Origin: Candidatus Latescibacterota bacterium
GTDB lineage: Bacteria > Latescibacterota > UBA2968 > UBA8231
Assembly (NCBI GenBank): GCA_022819745.1
Contig: JAJEGS010000028.1
Location: forward strand, 28,570 to 92,569
Length of the DNA stretch: 64,000 nucleotides
Direction: 5' to 3'
Under the pieces are notes generated by a model that made no database searches, was not told the origin of the DNA, and was given only the letters and a program-made list of their open reading frames with translations. The position numbers and the translations under genes are program-made. Below are positions 35,726-44,811 of this stretch, one piece after another. Every line of letters begins with the position of its first letter. Positions within the stretch are counted from its first letter, which is position 1.

Positions 35726-35842
35726 TATGCAGGGAGCCGCATGTCGGGTCACTTGCTGAATACAATAGCCAGAGTACTTAGTGGAGGGGTCGCTCCCCTT
35801 CGCTTGGCGAATAGGCAGGAAATGCCCCGCATACTCTGCGTG
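35726..35842 (+). ncRNA. Structured RNA element, copy R3
   Basis: The outer stem is ATGCAGGG (35727-35734) with CTCTGCGT (35834-35841). Hairpin 1 has loop CATGT, hairpin 2 ends in GGGG-TCGCT-CCCC, and hairpin 3 is GGCA-GGAAA-TGCC (35814-35826). It is followed by GGCCCGGCCCC, which also follows copy R4. Confidence 0.6.
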
Positions 35843-35857
35843 AGGTGGATATGGCCC

Positions 35858-35879
35858 GGCCCCCACTTTTTAGGGGGCC
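35858..35879 (+). promoter_or_regulatory. GC-rich hairpin after R3, before the haloperoxidase start
   Basis: GGCCCCC (35858-35864) pairs with GGGGGCC (35873-35879). No T-run follows, so it is not a standard terminator, but it corresponds in place and sequence to the terminator after R4. Confidence 0.5.
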
Positions 35880-35916
35880 GATTCACCCATCACACAGAGG
35901 AGGCATTACCTTCATC

Positions 35917-38217
35917 ATGCGGAGTAGAAAATTTCTTGTCTGCGCGCTTTTCACCACCCTCGCATTATCTTCCACTCCAACGCTCGCCCAACACTCGGTC
36001 GCACGCCAGTGGAATGAGGCCCTGTTGGAGACGATTGGCAATGATTACGCCGATCCCACGATCCAAGCCCGCAACCTCTTCCACACTAGCATAGCCCTGT
36101 ACGATGCTTGGGCAGTGTACGGCGATGGCCCCGAGCAGACCTATCTGCTGGGCCAAACTGTAAGCGGCTTTACCGTTCCCTTTGCCGGGGTGCCTCGTCC
36201 CGATGACGTAGAGGAGGCTCGCCGCCAAGCTATGAGCTATGCGGCCTACCGTCTCATCAAGCACCGCTTTGCCAATTCTCCGGGTTCGGAATCGATATTC
36301 AGCCCTATTGAAGTGCTCATGGCAGACTTGGGCTACGATCCAGCCTTTACCTCCACGGACTACGCCGATGGCAACCCCGCGGCCTTGGGCAACTACATTG
36401 CCCAAAATCTGATTCAATTCGGCTTGCAGGACGGTTCCAACGAGCAGCTCGCGTACAGCAACCGTTTCTACGAGCCTTTCAATTCGTCTCTGAACCCTAC
36501 CCTGCCAGGCCCCAACGGCCTTTTTGACCCTAATTTCTGGCAGCCCCTCTATCTTGACACCTACAAATCGTTTCTCACCGCCGACTGGGGTTTCGTGACT
36601 CCCTTTGCCCTCAGCGACGAGGACCTAACGATGTACCGACGGGACGGCAACGACATGCCGGTGTATCACGATCCGGGACCGCCGCCCCATATACAACAAG
36701 ATTCACAATTCTCCAACTTGGCCGACCTGTTCAGAGCGTTCAACGGCCTCCGCAACCACCGCGATCCCCCTAGATTGAGAATGGCGTCTGAAGAATATCA
36801 ATGGGGCTTTGCCCTCGTCGCGCTCTGGGCGTCCCATCTCGATCCGGCCGATGGCGTCCTCTGGGATATTTCGCCCGGTGCCATCGGCAACGCGCCCGAA
36901 TTGCCTCAGACGTTAGCCGAGTACCAAGCATTCTACAACATGCTCGAAGGCGGCGACGCCAGCGAGGGCCATCCGATCAATCCCCACACCGGCCAGCCTT
37001 ATGAAGAACAGTGGGTGCCGCGCGCTGACTACGCCCGAGTGCTGGCCGAATTCTGGGCCGATGGCCCAGAGACCGAGACTCCGCCGGGCCATTGGTTTTC
37101 CATCCTCAACTACGTCAGCGATCATCCGCTCTTTGAAAAGCGCTTCAAAGGCGAGGGGCCAATCCGCGACGACCTCGAATGGGATGTCAAAGCCTATCTC
37201 GCTATGGGGGGTGCCATGCACGACGCGGCCGTGACCGCCTGGAGCATCAAGTGCTGGTACGACTACGTCCGCCCCATTTCGGCCATTCGCTGGCTGGCAG
37301 GTCGCGGCCAGAGCAGCGATCCCGATCTGCCGCATTATGATTCCCTCGGCTTACCGCTCATCGACGGCCATATCGAGTTGGTTCAAGCCGGAGATCCCCT
37401 CGCTGGTGAGAGTGGCGAACACATCGGCAAAATCAAGCTGAAGTCTTGGCGCGGGCCGAGCTACATCGCCGATCCGGCCACCGACATAGCTGGCGTCGGC
37501 TGGATTTTGGCCGAGAATTGGTGGCCGTACCAACGGTCCAATTTTGTCACCCCGGCCTTTGCCGGCTACGTCTCGGGCCACTTGACCTTCTCAAGTGCCG
37601 CGGCCGAAATTCTGACCCTGCTTACCGGCGATCCGTTTTTCCCTGGAGGCTTGGGCGAATTTCGCATCGAGCGCAACAGTTTTCTCGTTTTTGAGGAAGG
37701 CCCTAGCGTCGATGTGGTGCTGCAATGGGCGACCTACCGCGACGCCTCGGATCAGAGCAGCCTATCGCGTATGTGGGGAGGCATCCATCCCCCCGCGGAC
37801 GACATTCCCGCTCGCCTAATCGGCCCCCGCATTGGTGAGGACGCCTTTGCGCTGGCCGAAGCGTATTTCAGCTCGCCGACGCAAGGTGCGGCTCGCCGGT
37901 CCGCCGCGCTGGTCGAGGATTTTACGGCTGAATTGCCGATGAAATTCGCCCTAGACCAAAACTACCCGAATCCATTCAACAGCGGCACGGCCATTGCATT
38001 TGACCTGCCCTACGGAGAGATGGTGGACTTGACTGTGTACACGATCTCCGGTCAGAAGGTGGCCACCTTAGTACGCGGAACCCGGGCTGCAGGGTATCAC
38101 CAAGTGTTGTGGGATGGACGGGGCGAGGATGGGGCCGAGCTAGCCAGCGGCGTATTCCTGTATCGCCTGCAAGTCGGCGACCAACTAAAGACGCGGAAAA
38201 TGCTGTTGCTGCGCTGA
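35917..38217 (+). CDS. Secreted vanadium-dependent haloperoxidase-like (PAP2 superfamily) protein
   Basis: A 766-residue protein from the ATG at 35917 with a signal peptide (FLVCALFTTLALSSTPTLA-Q); the frame to 35845 is rejected. The vanadate/phosphate site of the PAP2 superfamily is complete: K445-x6-RP (KCWYDYVRP), the S553-G-H555 acid/base motif and S617-R-x5-H624 (SRMWGGIH). The C-terminal 90 residues are a FlgD-like sorting repeat (QNYPNPFNSGTAIAF to the end), so it is exported and probably surface-bound. Family members oxidise halides with hydrogen peroxide or act as acid phosphatases. Expression may be controlled by the structured leader; AGGAGG lies about 14 bases before the ATG, an unusually long spacing. 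Confidence 0.85.
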   Translation: MRSRKFLVCALFTTLALSSTPTLAQHSVARQWNEALLETIGNDYADPTIQARNLFHTSIALYDAWAVYGDGPEQTYLLGQTVSGFTVPFAGVPRPDDVEEARRQAMSYAAYRLIKHRFANSPGSESIFSPIEVLMADLGYDPAFTSTDYADGNPAALGNYIAQNLIQFGLQDGSNEQLAYSNRFYEPFNSSLNPTLPGPNGLFDPNFWQPLYLDTYKSFLTADWGFVTPFALSDEDLTMYRRDGNDMPVYHDPGPPPHIQQDSQFSNLADLFRAFNGLRNHRDPPRLRMASEEYQWGFALVALWASHLDPADGVLWDISPGAIGNAPELPQTLAEYQAFYNMLEGGDASEGHPINPHTGQPYEEQWVPRADYARVLAEFWADGPETETPPGHWFSILNYVSDHPLFEKRFKGEGPIRDDLEWDVKAYLAMGGAMHDAAVTAWSIKCWYDYVRPISAIRWLAGRGQSSDPDLPHYDSLGLPLIDGHIELVQAGDPLAGESGEHIGKIKLKSWRGPSYIADPATDIAGVGWILAENWWPYQRSNFVTPAFAGYVSGHLTFSSAAAEILTLLTGDPFFPGGLGEFRIERNSFLVFEEGPSVDVVLQWATYRDASDQSSLSRMWGGIHPPADDIPARLIGPRIGEDAFALAEAYFSSPTQGAARRSAALVEDFTAELPMKFALDQNYPNPFNSGTAIAFDLPYGEMVDLTVYTISGQKVATLVRGTRAAGYHQVLWDGRGEDGAELASGVFLYRLQVGDQLKTRKMLLLR

Positions 38218-38304
38218 AACACCCTGCGGCGAAGATCCCCACCTCTACGCCAAAGATATAATCCCCTGTAGCATAGAAAGGTATCAAGCATACAATGGGC
38301 AGGT

Positions 38305-39432
38305 GTGTGTGTGGTTTTGATGTTGTTTGGTATGAGTGTAGCATGGGTAGCTTGTTCCACAGATTATACGGTAGCCCCTTCGGGTCCAGCGGCAAAAATG
38401 ACCACAGGCGATTCGTCTGAGCGGTATTACATCCATTGGACCTGTGGTGCCGACGAATGGTCCATGCCGGCCGACTCCGCGTGGACGATTTTCTATGGCT
38501 CCAATCGGTTCTACACGGATGGGCAGCGCGTCCATATCTCCGAATATCTCACCCCCAATTCCAAGCGCGTCTATTGGGCCGCTGAGACGGCCAATGAACG
38601 ATACAAGCGCGCCGGAGTTGGTCTAGTACTGTCCGATAACACCTGCGCTATTTGGAGCGACTTGATTGACCGGGACACCTCGGTGGTGCGCATCTATCGC
38701 GGTGAGGTCAAATGGCGCTACCGGGCCTATCCGGATCATTCTCAATACGCGCTGGTAGAAAACGAGGAGTACTACCGCATCGCCTATGTCCGGGACAGCT
38801 TGGTGGTCCACCGGGATTTTGACTACTGGTTCGACCGCGATCCCCACCCGTCGGCCTTAGGCGATGCTCGGGCTTATTACCCTTTCAACTTCAGTCAGAC
38901 CGCCATAGACACTATGCTGAACGTGCCCAGAGATGACAGACCCTACCTGCTTGACGTGGTGTGCGCCGGCGATGATTGCCCTGAGTTCTTGCAGTCAACG
39001 GAGACGAGGACGACGGAGACGACGGAGAGTAGGGGAAGTACGGAGAGTAGGGGAAGTGCGGGATATATTTCTTCGGTAACCTCCGAAGAGGCGGAGCATC
39101 TTCCTCAGGAGGTAATAGATTGTGGCCCGGTTCCGCAAGAGATTATCGATGCCCGCGATGAGGTAAATATTCGTCAAGAGGCCTATTCTGAAAAGCATGA
39201 TGTTTGGGGGGTTGAAGCGAGAGCTCTTATTGATCTTCATTCTATCGAGGTTCTAGAGGAATGTCTTAGTCCGTTGAGCCGTGACCCTTATATATATTCC
39301 AGCGACCCTCCTTGTACAGCTCATAATGCAGCGTATAAGTCGCTTCAGGAGGCTATAGTTGCGCATTCCGCTGCGGAAAACGCTTTGGAGCAACTGGAAG
39401 AGGAGCATGGGATTCCTCTTGCGTGTCGATAG
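38305..39432 (+). CDS. Putative lipoprotein of unknown function
   Basis: Up to 375 residues. The GTG at 38305 or the ATG at 38320 could start it, both giving a lipoprotein signal with lipobox WVAC-S. Residues about 30-215 are rich in tyrosine, aspartate and tryptophan and look like a folded extracellular domain. Residues about 232-255 contain a short ESRGS repeat (an 18-bp direct repeat near 39022-39058). The C-terminal 120 residues are lower in GC, acidic and helical. No family is recognised. The composition change around 39060 suggests the tail was acquired separately. Confidence 0.6.
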   Translation: MCVVLMLFGMSVAWVACSTDYTVAPSGPAAKMTTGDSSERYYIHWTCGADEWSMPADSAWTIFYGSNRFYTDGQRVHISEYLTPNSKRVYWAAETANERYKRAGVGLVLSDNTCAIWSDLIDRDTSVVRIYRGEVKWRYRAYPDHSQYALVENEEYYRIAYVRDSLVVHRDFDYWFDRDPHPSALGDARAYYPFNFSQTAIDTMLNVPRDDRPYLLDVVCAGDDCPEFLQSTETRTTETTESRGSTESRGSAGYISSVTSEEAEHLPQEVIDCGPVPQEIIDARDEVNIRQEAYSEKHDVWGVEARALIDLHSIEVLEECLSPLSRDPYIYSSDPPCTAHNAAYKSLQEAIVAHSAAENALEQLEEEHGIPLACR

Positions 39433-39441
39433 CGTCCAACG

Positions 39442-40371
39442 TCAGCCCAAATCCTCGACGTGTTCTGCGATGTAGCGCTCGATCTCCGCTGCGCTCATCG
39501 CGCCGGTAAAGGTTCCACCGGGCGGCATGTAGTAGAACGCCTCGGCGTAGTCTAGGCCATAGGGATCGCCGAGGCGTTGGTATTCTTGCAAGCCAAAGAG
39601 GCGGATGTACTGGCGGTCGGCTTCTTCGTCATCGTTGCCCAAGGCGGGCAGGTGCTTGCCCTGACGCGCCAGCCGTTCCTTGAGGCGGCGACCGTGAGCA
39701 CCCGCTGGCCCTTGAGCCTTATTGGCGCTCATGGCGGCGACCTTTGCGTCGAGATGAGGGACTATATCGACGACGGTGTTGTAGGGCTGACCCGGGCGGC
39801 AGGTCCAGTAGTAGAGGTCTTTGACCGAGTGAGGCTGCATGCCGCAAGCTAGTTGTTCGGGGTAATCCTTGCCCATGCCAGCCATCCAGCGCGCCGCTTC
39901 GACGGCTTGGCCGGTGATGTAGTGATCGGGGTTTTCCTCCCAGTGGCCCCAAGGACTGAACGTGGTGATGGTGTCGATTTTGAGGGCGCGGATTAGGAAT
40001 ACCAGCCGGGCTCTCAGCTCGGTGGGGGCGGCTTCGTCGAGGAAGTGATTGCGGTAGCCGAGGTGGATGACCTGTTTGAAGCCCAACTCTTTGGCCAGCA
40101 CTTCGACTTCGCGCTCGTTTTGGAGGATGGTCTCGCCCATCGTGCCCGGCCCGCACTTCTCGTCGTTGGTGGTCTGGATTAAATAGGCCGTGTAGCCTTC
40201 GGCGATGAGCTTGGCGACGAGGCCGGCGCAGAAGAGGGGAATATCGTCGGCGTGGGCTTGGACGGCGGCCAGCACCTTGCCTTGGTGGGGTTTGTCTGGG
40301 GTGAGCTTTTCGACGGTTATCTCGCCGACGGGGGTGTACCAGGGAATGCGCGGGTCGGGACTAGGGGACAT
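39442..40371 (-). CDS. PIG-L (LmbE-like) deacetylase
   Basis: A 309-residue protein. The zinc site of the N-acetylglucosaminyl deacetylase superfamily is seen as AHADDIPLFC (residues about 40-49; most members have AHPDD), with NPDHY providing the third ligand near residue 148. TTNDEKCGPG follows strand 2. It would remove acetyl from an amino-sugar conjugate in the cytoplasm. The His-x-Ala-Asp variant is tolerated because the His, Asp and Asp ligands are retained. Confidence 0.88.
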   Translation of the reverse strand: MSPSPDPRIPWYTPVGEITVEKLTPDKPHQGKVLAAVQAHADDIPLFCAGLVAKLIAEGYTAYLIQTTNDEKCGPGTMGETILQNEREVEVLAKELGFKQVIHLGYRNHFLDEAAPTELRARLVFLIRALKIDTITTFSPWGHWEENPDHYITGQAVEAARWMAGMGKDYPEQLACGMQPHSVKDLYYWTCRPGQPYNTVVDIVPHLDAKVAAMSANKAQGPAGAHGRRLKERLARQGKHLPALGNDDEEADRQYIRLFGLQEYQRLGDPYGLDYAEAFYYMPPGGTFTGAMSAAEIERYIAEHVEDLG

Positions 40372-40452
40372 GGTCGGTTCCTTTTTGTGGTGGTGGACGG
40401 CTATTCAGACAGAAATATGAAGCGTGGGAACTTAATGCGCTACGTTCCCACG

Positions 40453-41976
40453 CTACTGAAGGCCGCTGCGATCGAGTGCTCGATACTGTATGGCCTCCGC
40501 TAGATGCTGCGACTGAATTGGGGCGTCGGCCAAATCGGCTATGGTGCGAGCGACTTTGAGGATGCGGTCGTAGGCGCGGGCCGACAGACCGAGGCGGGCC
40601 ATGGCCTTTTCGAGCAGGGCCTGTCCGGCGTCGTCGAGCGAGCAGTGGCGGCGGATGTGCCGCGTGTTCATCTGGGCGTTGCAGAATAGCTCGCCGGCAA
40701 AGCGGTCGAGTTGCCGCTGGCGGGCGGCGTTGACGCGCTGGAGGATGTGCGCTGAGTCTTCGCCGCTTTGCTTGTTGGCCAAGTCGTCGTAGGCGAGGGC
40801 TGGCACTTCGATGTGGATGTCGATGCGGTCGAGGAGCGGCCCGGAAACGCGCGCGCGATAGCGGCGGATTGCGGCCGGTGAGCAGGTGCAGGTGCGGCGG
40901 GCGTCCGAAAGATAGCCGCAAGGGCAGGGATTCATCGCTGCGACGAGGGTAAAGTCCGCTGGATAGGCGATTGCGATCTGCGCCCGCGTGATGGTGACGG
41001 CGTGGTCTTCGAGCGGCTGGCGCAGGGCCTCGACGACGTTGCGGCGAAACTCGGGCAACTCGTCTAGGAACAGCACGCCGTGATGAGAGAGTGACACCTC
41101 GCCCGGGCGGGGGTACGCACCGCCGCCGATGAGGCCCGCGTCTGAAACAGTGTGGTGGGGGGCGCGGAAGGGTCGGGTGGCGACTATGGCTTGGCCTGGG
41201 GGCAGGACGCCAGCGACTGAATGGATCTTGGTGGTGGCGAGTGCTTCTTGCAGGGTTGGCGCTGGGAGAATAGTGGGTAGGCGGCGGGCGAGCATGGTCT
41301 TGCCCGAGCCAGGCGGTCCGACCATGAGCAAATTGTGCCCTCCGCTAGCGGCGACTTCAAGGGCGCGCTTGGCGTGATCTTGGCCGCGCACGTCCGCAAA
41401 GTCAACCCCGTAGTTGGCGTTGCTGCGAAACACCTCCTCCACGTTCAATTCGTAGGGCCGTTGGCGCGCGTCGCCGGTCAAGATGGCCAAGGCTTCGCTC
41501 AGCGAACTGACGCCATAGACGAGCGGTCCGTTGGCAATGGCGGCCTCGCGGGCGTTTTGCGTTGGTACGATCATGCCGTAGAGGCCCTGCTGGTGCAGGG
41601 ATGTGGCCATGGAAAGCATGCCGTGCACCGGGCGCACGCTGCCGTTGAGCGAGAGCTCGCCCAAGAGCGCGAACTCGGCGAGACCCAAAGGCTTGATTTG
41701 CTGGGAGGCCGCCAAGACGCCGACGGCTATGGGCAGGTCAAAAGCCGAGCCTTCCTTTTTGCGGTCGGCCGGCGCGAGATTGATGGTGACCTTGCGCCGC
41801 GGCCACTGATAGCCGGCGTTTTTGATGGCCGCCAAGACGCGCTCCTTGCTTTCGCGGACTGCGGAGTCGGGTAGGCCGACGACCGTGAAGGTCGGCAAGC
41901 TGCGGTCGGTATCGACTTCGACGTGGACCGGGTATGCGTCAATTCCGAGCGTGGCGGCAGAGAGGACAGTGGAGGG
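40453..41976 (-). CDS. comM: YifB/ComM-family magnesium-chelatase-like AAA ATPase
   Basis: A 507-residue protein from the ATG at 41976 (MPSTVLSAATLGIDAYPV). Order: a Lon-protease-like S16 N-domain (1-170), the AAA domain with Walker A GPPGSGKTM and the Mg-chelatase pattern (APHHTVSDAGLIGGG, GVLFLDELPEF), a CX2C-type zinc segment (CPCGY...CTCS), and the C-terminal helical domain LSARAYDRILKVARTIADL (19 residues shown). ComM is the hexameric branch-migration helicase used in natural transformation. The symbol is given by family resemblance. Confidence 0.92.
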   Translation of the reverse strand, partial: PSTVLSAATLGIDAYPVHVEVDTDRSLPTFTVVGLPDSAVRESKERVLAAIKNAGYQWPRRKVTINLAPADRKKEGSAFDLPIAVGVLAASQQIKPLGLAEFALLGELSLNGSVRPVHGMLSMATSLHQQGLYGMIVPTQNAREAAIANGPLVYGVSSLSEALAILTGDARQRPYELNVEEVFRSNANYGVDFADVRGQDHAKRALEVAASGGHNLLMVGPPGSGKTMLARRLPTILPAPTLQEALATTKIHSVAGVLPPGQAIVATRPFRAPHHTVSDAGLIGGGAYPRPGEVSLSHHGVLFLDELPEFRRNVVEALRQPLEDHAVTITRAQIAIAYPADFTLVAAMNPCPCGYLSDARRTCTCSPAAIRRYRARVSGPLLDRIDIHIEVPALAYDDLANKQSGEDSAHILQRVNAARQRQLDRFAGELFCNAQMNTRHIRRHCSLDDAGQALLEKAMARLGLSARAYDRILKVARTIADLADAPIQSQHLAEAIQYRALDRSGLQ

Positions 41977-42288
41977 CATGCGGTTCCTTTCCGTTGAGAT
42001 AGGCAACAGGAAACAAGAACCGTGCCAGTGGGGGGTGTGCTCTGAGGGCGGGAGGATGTTGAGATGCAGAATGGGAGCTAGGCGATACGGCGTTGGTACC
42101 TAAAGGGTACAAAGACGCGACCCATTAACTGCGCCCCTAAGTACACGCCAGTAGCGCGGTATGGGATGCTTCGCTTCGCTCAGCATGACAACATGGATGT
42201 CAGCACCTGTCATGCTGAGCGGAGCGAAGCGGAGTCGAAGCATCGTAGGCCGCCCATGCCTAACGTCCAGTGGATTACTGTCGGGTAC
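41977..42288. other. Gene-free stretch between yifB and the kinase-like gene
   Basis: No coding frame of interest was seen. It holds the inverted repeat at 42165-42244. The rest is unremarkable. Confidence 0.6.
42165..42244. repeat. Long imperfect inverted repeat (intergenic)
   Basis: GATGCTTCG, GCTTCGCTC and AGCATGAC on the left pair with GTCATGCT, GAGCGGAGCGAAGC and CGAAGCATC on the right, around an ACATGGATGTCAGCACCT loop. This is the CTTCG-rich palindrome type often scattered between genes in environmental bacteria. Confidence 0.8.
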
Positions 42289-43107
42289 TTAGCGGTGCCC
42301 TAACCGCCGCGCCTGCTGCCAAGCCGCGTAAAACTCCTCCATCGAACCGTAGCGCTCCTCGCGCTCCTGGCGACAGGCGCGCCGCACGACCTCCCCCATC
42401 GCACCGCCGATGTCGTCGCCGAGGCAGACGATTGCGGTGCGGCCCATGGTAAAGACGGTCGTGCGCTCGTCGATTAGTGCGCCGCGCTCAAATTCCTCGG
42501 GTGCCATGAAGCGCGTCGAGCCAAACATTCGCCCCATCTGGTTGGTGAACGCTCCCAAGTGATAGTTATCGAGATCTACGATGTGCATGGCTTGGCGCTC
42601 AAAGTCGTACATCAGACAGCCATCGTAGAAATCCACGGCAATCCACCCGCGCTGGGTGAGTTGGACGTGCAAATCGTAGATCGCGTCGAGCACGGCGAGA
42701 ATGGCGTCGGTGGGCAGGTGGCGAAATCGCTGATGCGCCGATTGCGGATCGTCGCGTCCGCCATGTAAGCACTCGCCGTCAACCCAATCGTACACGAGCG
42801 CCGGGCCGTGTGAAGTTGCGACGATGTGGTGCAGCGCTGGCAAGGTTGGATGATTGCAACTGCGCCTGAGTCGAGCCGCATTGTACAGGAGCGTCACGCG
42901 GGCGGCGTGGTCGCTGAATACCTCGGCCTCGGGGTCGGTGGTTTTGACGAAGAAGGACTCGTCGCCGACCTGCACGCCATAGGAGACATTGCCCGAGTCT
43001 TGGGTGAGCGCGCCGAAGGTGGCGAAAACAGTGCCGATTGCTTCGAGATACGGACCGGGCGGGCCGTCGATGCGCTCGATGTCGCGCAGTGGATGGGGGG
43101 TGCTCAT
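42289..43107 (-). CDS. Divergent protein kinase-like protein
   Basis: A 272-residue protein. The residues of a Hanks-type kinase can be lined up: K55 in FFVKTT (VAIK), D159 in VDFYDG (catalytic-loop aspartate), D178 in VDLDNY (replacing DFG), and APE at 202-204 within GSTRFMAPEEF. The HRD histidine-arginine and the DFG phenylalanine-glycine are changed, but the three essential charged residues remain, so it may still bind ATP. No membrane segment or sensor domain is seen. It is transcribed from the same strand as the UxuA-like gene 7 bp upstream. Confidence 0.65.
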   Translation of the reverse strand: MSTPHPLRDIERIDGPPGPYLEAIGTVFATFGALTQDSGNVSYGVQVGDESFFVKTTDPEAEVFSDHAARVTLLYNAARLRRSCNHPTLPALHHIVATSHGPALVYDWVDGECLHGGRDDPQSAHQRFRHLPTDAILAVLDAIYDLHVQLTQRGWIAVDFYDGCLMYDFERQAMHIVDLDNYHLGAFTNQMGRMFGSTRFMAPEEFERGALIDERTTVFTMGRTAIVCLGDDIGGAMGEVVRRACRQEREERYGSMEEFYAAWQQARRLGHR

Positions 43108-43114
43108 GGGCTAC

Positions 43115-44110
43115 CTAGCGCGCTCCATTCTCGTCCATCACCGCTTGGATCATGGCTTGGATATAGCCGAACTCGTACGCCCAAGCTTGGCGCATACTGT
43201 GGGGATCCTTGTGCCCGGGCGCGTGATCTGGGACGCACATGTGCTGATAGCCCACTTCTTTGAGCGCCTGCATATTGCGGTGCATGTTCATCACCCCTTC
43301 GTCCGGCCAGACCTCTTGGAACTTGTTGCGCTTGCCGACGATGTTGCGGAAGTGGCAGAGGAAAATTTTGTTGCGCGAGCCTAAGTAGCGGATGATTTCG
43401 GGGACTTCGTTGAGCGGATCTTCGACGCTTTCGGCCATGCAGCCCAAGCAGAGATTGACGCCGTGGTAGGGGCTGGGGCAGATCTCGATAAAGTGCTTGA
43501 AGCCGTCAAAGCCGCCCATCACGCGATCGACGCCCCTATAGCCGGGCGGCAGCCAAGGGTCGCAGGGATGGCAGGCCATGCGGATCTTGCACTCGGTGGC
43601 GACCGGGATGACTCGCTCCAAGAAGTAGGTGATGCGACGCCAGTTTTCCTCTGCGGTGACTGGTTTGTCGTAGCGCGGCGTATCGGCGTCGGCCTTTTCG
43701 AGGTCCCAAGTGCTGTAGATGGAGCCGCCGCGGCCGGGGGGCGTGCTTTCGGTGCGCTGGTTTTCGAGGGCGCAGAGGTAGTACTTGATGGCTGGGATGC
43801 CGGCTTCGGCCGCCTGTCGCACCATGTTGATGACCAGATCGATTTCCTTATCTCCCTCTTCGTAGTTGCCCATCATAAAGTTGGGCACGCCGTCGCCGTT
43901 GACGTTGAACTGGGCCATGGGCAGGGCGACCATCTCCATGTTGATGCCGAAGCGAGCGCACTTTTCCTTCTTGGCGACCAATTCTTCGACGTCCCAACCG
44001 TATTCGCGGTGGAATGTGATGAAGTTTTCGTTTTTGTTGAAGACTCCGTGACGAGCCAGATATTCGAGGTCCTCGTCCGTTGTAGTGAACTGCTGGGTGC
44101 CGACGTGCAT
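43115..44110 (-). CDS. Mannonate dehydratase (UxuA)-like sugar-acid enzyme
   Basis: A 331-residue xylose-isomerase-like TIM-barrel protein of the UxuA group. Metal and substrate motifs are MACHPCDP, LCLGCMAE, CHFRNIVG and VPDHAPGHK, in the order seen in mannonate dehydratase, which converts D-mannonate to 2-keto-3-deoxygluconate. The protein is shorter than Escherichia coli UxuA (about 390), so the substrate may differ. It starts at 44110 with GGAG upstream (AAGGAGCCCTTC). Confidence 0.82.
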   Translation of the reverse strand: MHVGTQQFTTTDEDLEYLARHGVFNKNENFITFHREYGWDVEELVAKKEKCARFGINMEMVALPMAQFNVNGDGVPNFMMGNYEEGDKEIDLVINMVRQAAEAGIPAIKYYLCALENQRTESTPPGRGGSIYSTWDLEKADADTPRYDKPVTAEENWRRITYFLERVIPVATECKIRMACHPCDPWLPPGYRGVDRVMGGFDGFKHFIEICPSPYHGVNLCLGCMAESVEDPLNEVPEIIRYLGSRNKIFLCHFRNIVGKRNKFQEVWPDEGVMNMHRNMQALKEVGYQHMCVPDHAPGHKDPHSMRQAWAYEFGYIQAMIQAVMDENGAR

Positions 44111-44231
44111 GAAGGGCTCCTTGGTGGGGTGAAAAGGTCGGGTTGGAAACGGTACGCAAGCCGCGCTAGGTTGGCAATTTTTCAGACTGCTGCGTTGGAT
44201 GCGTTGTTGAGCATGGAAACGGTGGGAGTAC

Positions 44232-44810
44232 CTAGCCTTCGTCGAGAATCTGACTGCGGCGGAAGCAGTCGAGTACGTGGTCGTTGACCATGCCAGTGGC
44301 CTGCATGTGGGCGTAGATGACGGTTGAGCCGATGAATTTGAAGCCGCGGCTTTTGAGGTCTTTGCTCAAGGCATCGGACTCGCGGCTGGTGGCCGGTAAA
44401 TCGGCGAGGGTGCGAAACTCGTTGACGATAGGCTCCCCATCGACAAAGCGCCAAATATAGGCGCTGAAGCTGCCGAATTCGTCCTGTATGGCGAGGAAGT
44501 GCCGAGCGTTTTCCACGGCCGCGCTGATCTTGCGGCGATTGCGAATCAGCCCGGGGTCTTGGAGCATCTGTTCGACTTTGGCTGCGTTGAAGCAGGCGAC
44601 TTTGGCGGGATCGAATTCGGCGAAGGCTTTGCGGTAGTTGGCGCGCTTGCGGAGGACGGTGTACCAACTGAGGCCGGCTTGGGCGGATTCGAGGGTGAGA
44701 AACTCGAAGTGCTTGCGGTCATTGTGGACCGGCACACCCCATTCGCGGTCGTGATAAGCGACGTAGTCGGGTTTATCGAGGTCGAGCCACGGACAGCGTT
44801 GGATGGCCAT
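44232..44810 (-). CDS. tag: DNA-3-methyladenine glycosylase I
   Basis: A helix-hairpin-helix-type glycosylase that removes 3-methyladenine; 192 residues from the ATG at 44810. Signatures are RCPWLDLDKPDYVAYHDREW (zinc-ligand cysteine and histidine plus the family opening), FEFLTLESAQAGLSW, and the late HMQATGMVNDH that holds the last zinc ligands. The start is one base after the topB TGA, so translation is probably coupled to topB. Confidence 0.95.
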   Translation of the reverse strand: MAIQRCPWLDLDKPDYVAYHDREWGVPVHNDRKHFEFLTLESAQAGLSWYTVLRKRANYRKAFAEFDPAKVACFNAAKVEQMLQDPGLIRNRRKISAAVENARHFLAIQDEFGSFSAYIWRFVDGEPIVNEFRTLADLPATSRESDALSKDLKSRGFKFIGSTVIYAHMQATGMVNDHVLDCFRRSQILDEG

Positions 44811-44811
44811 A

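Noticed and set aside
35499..35842. CRISPR array
   Set aside because: The repeats are about 110 nt long, diverged and contiguous, with no short repeats separated by unique spacers. They look like tandem RNA motifs.
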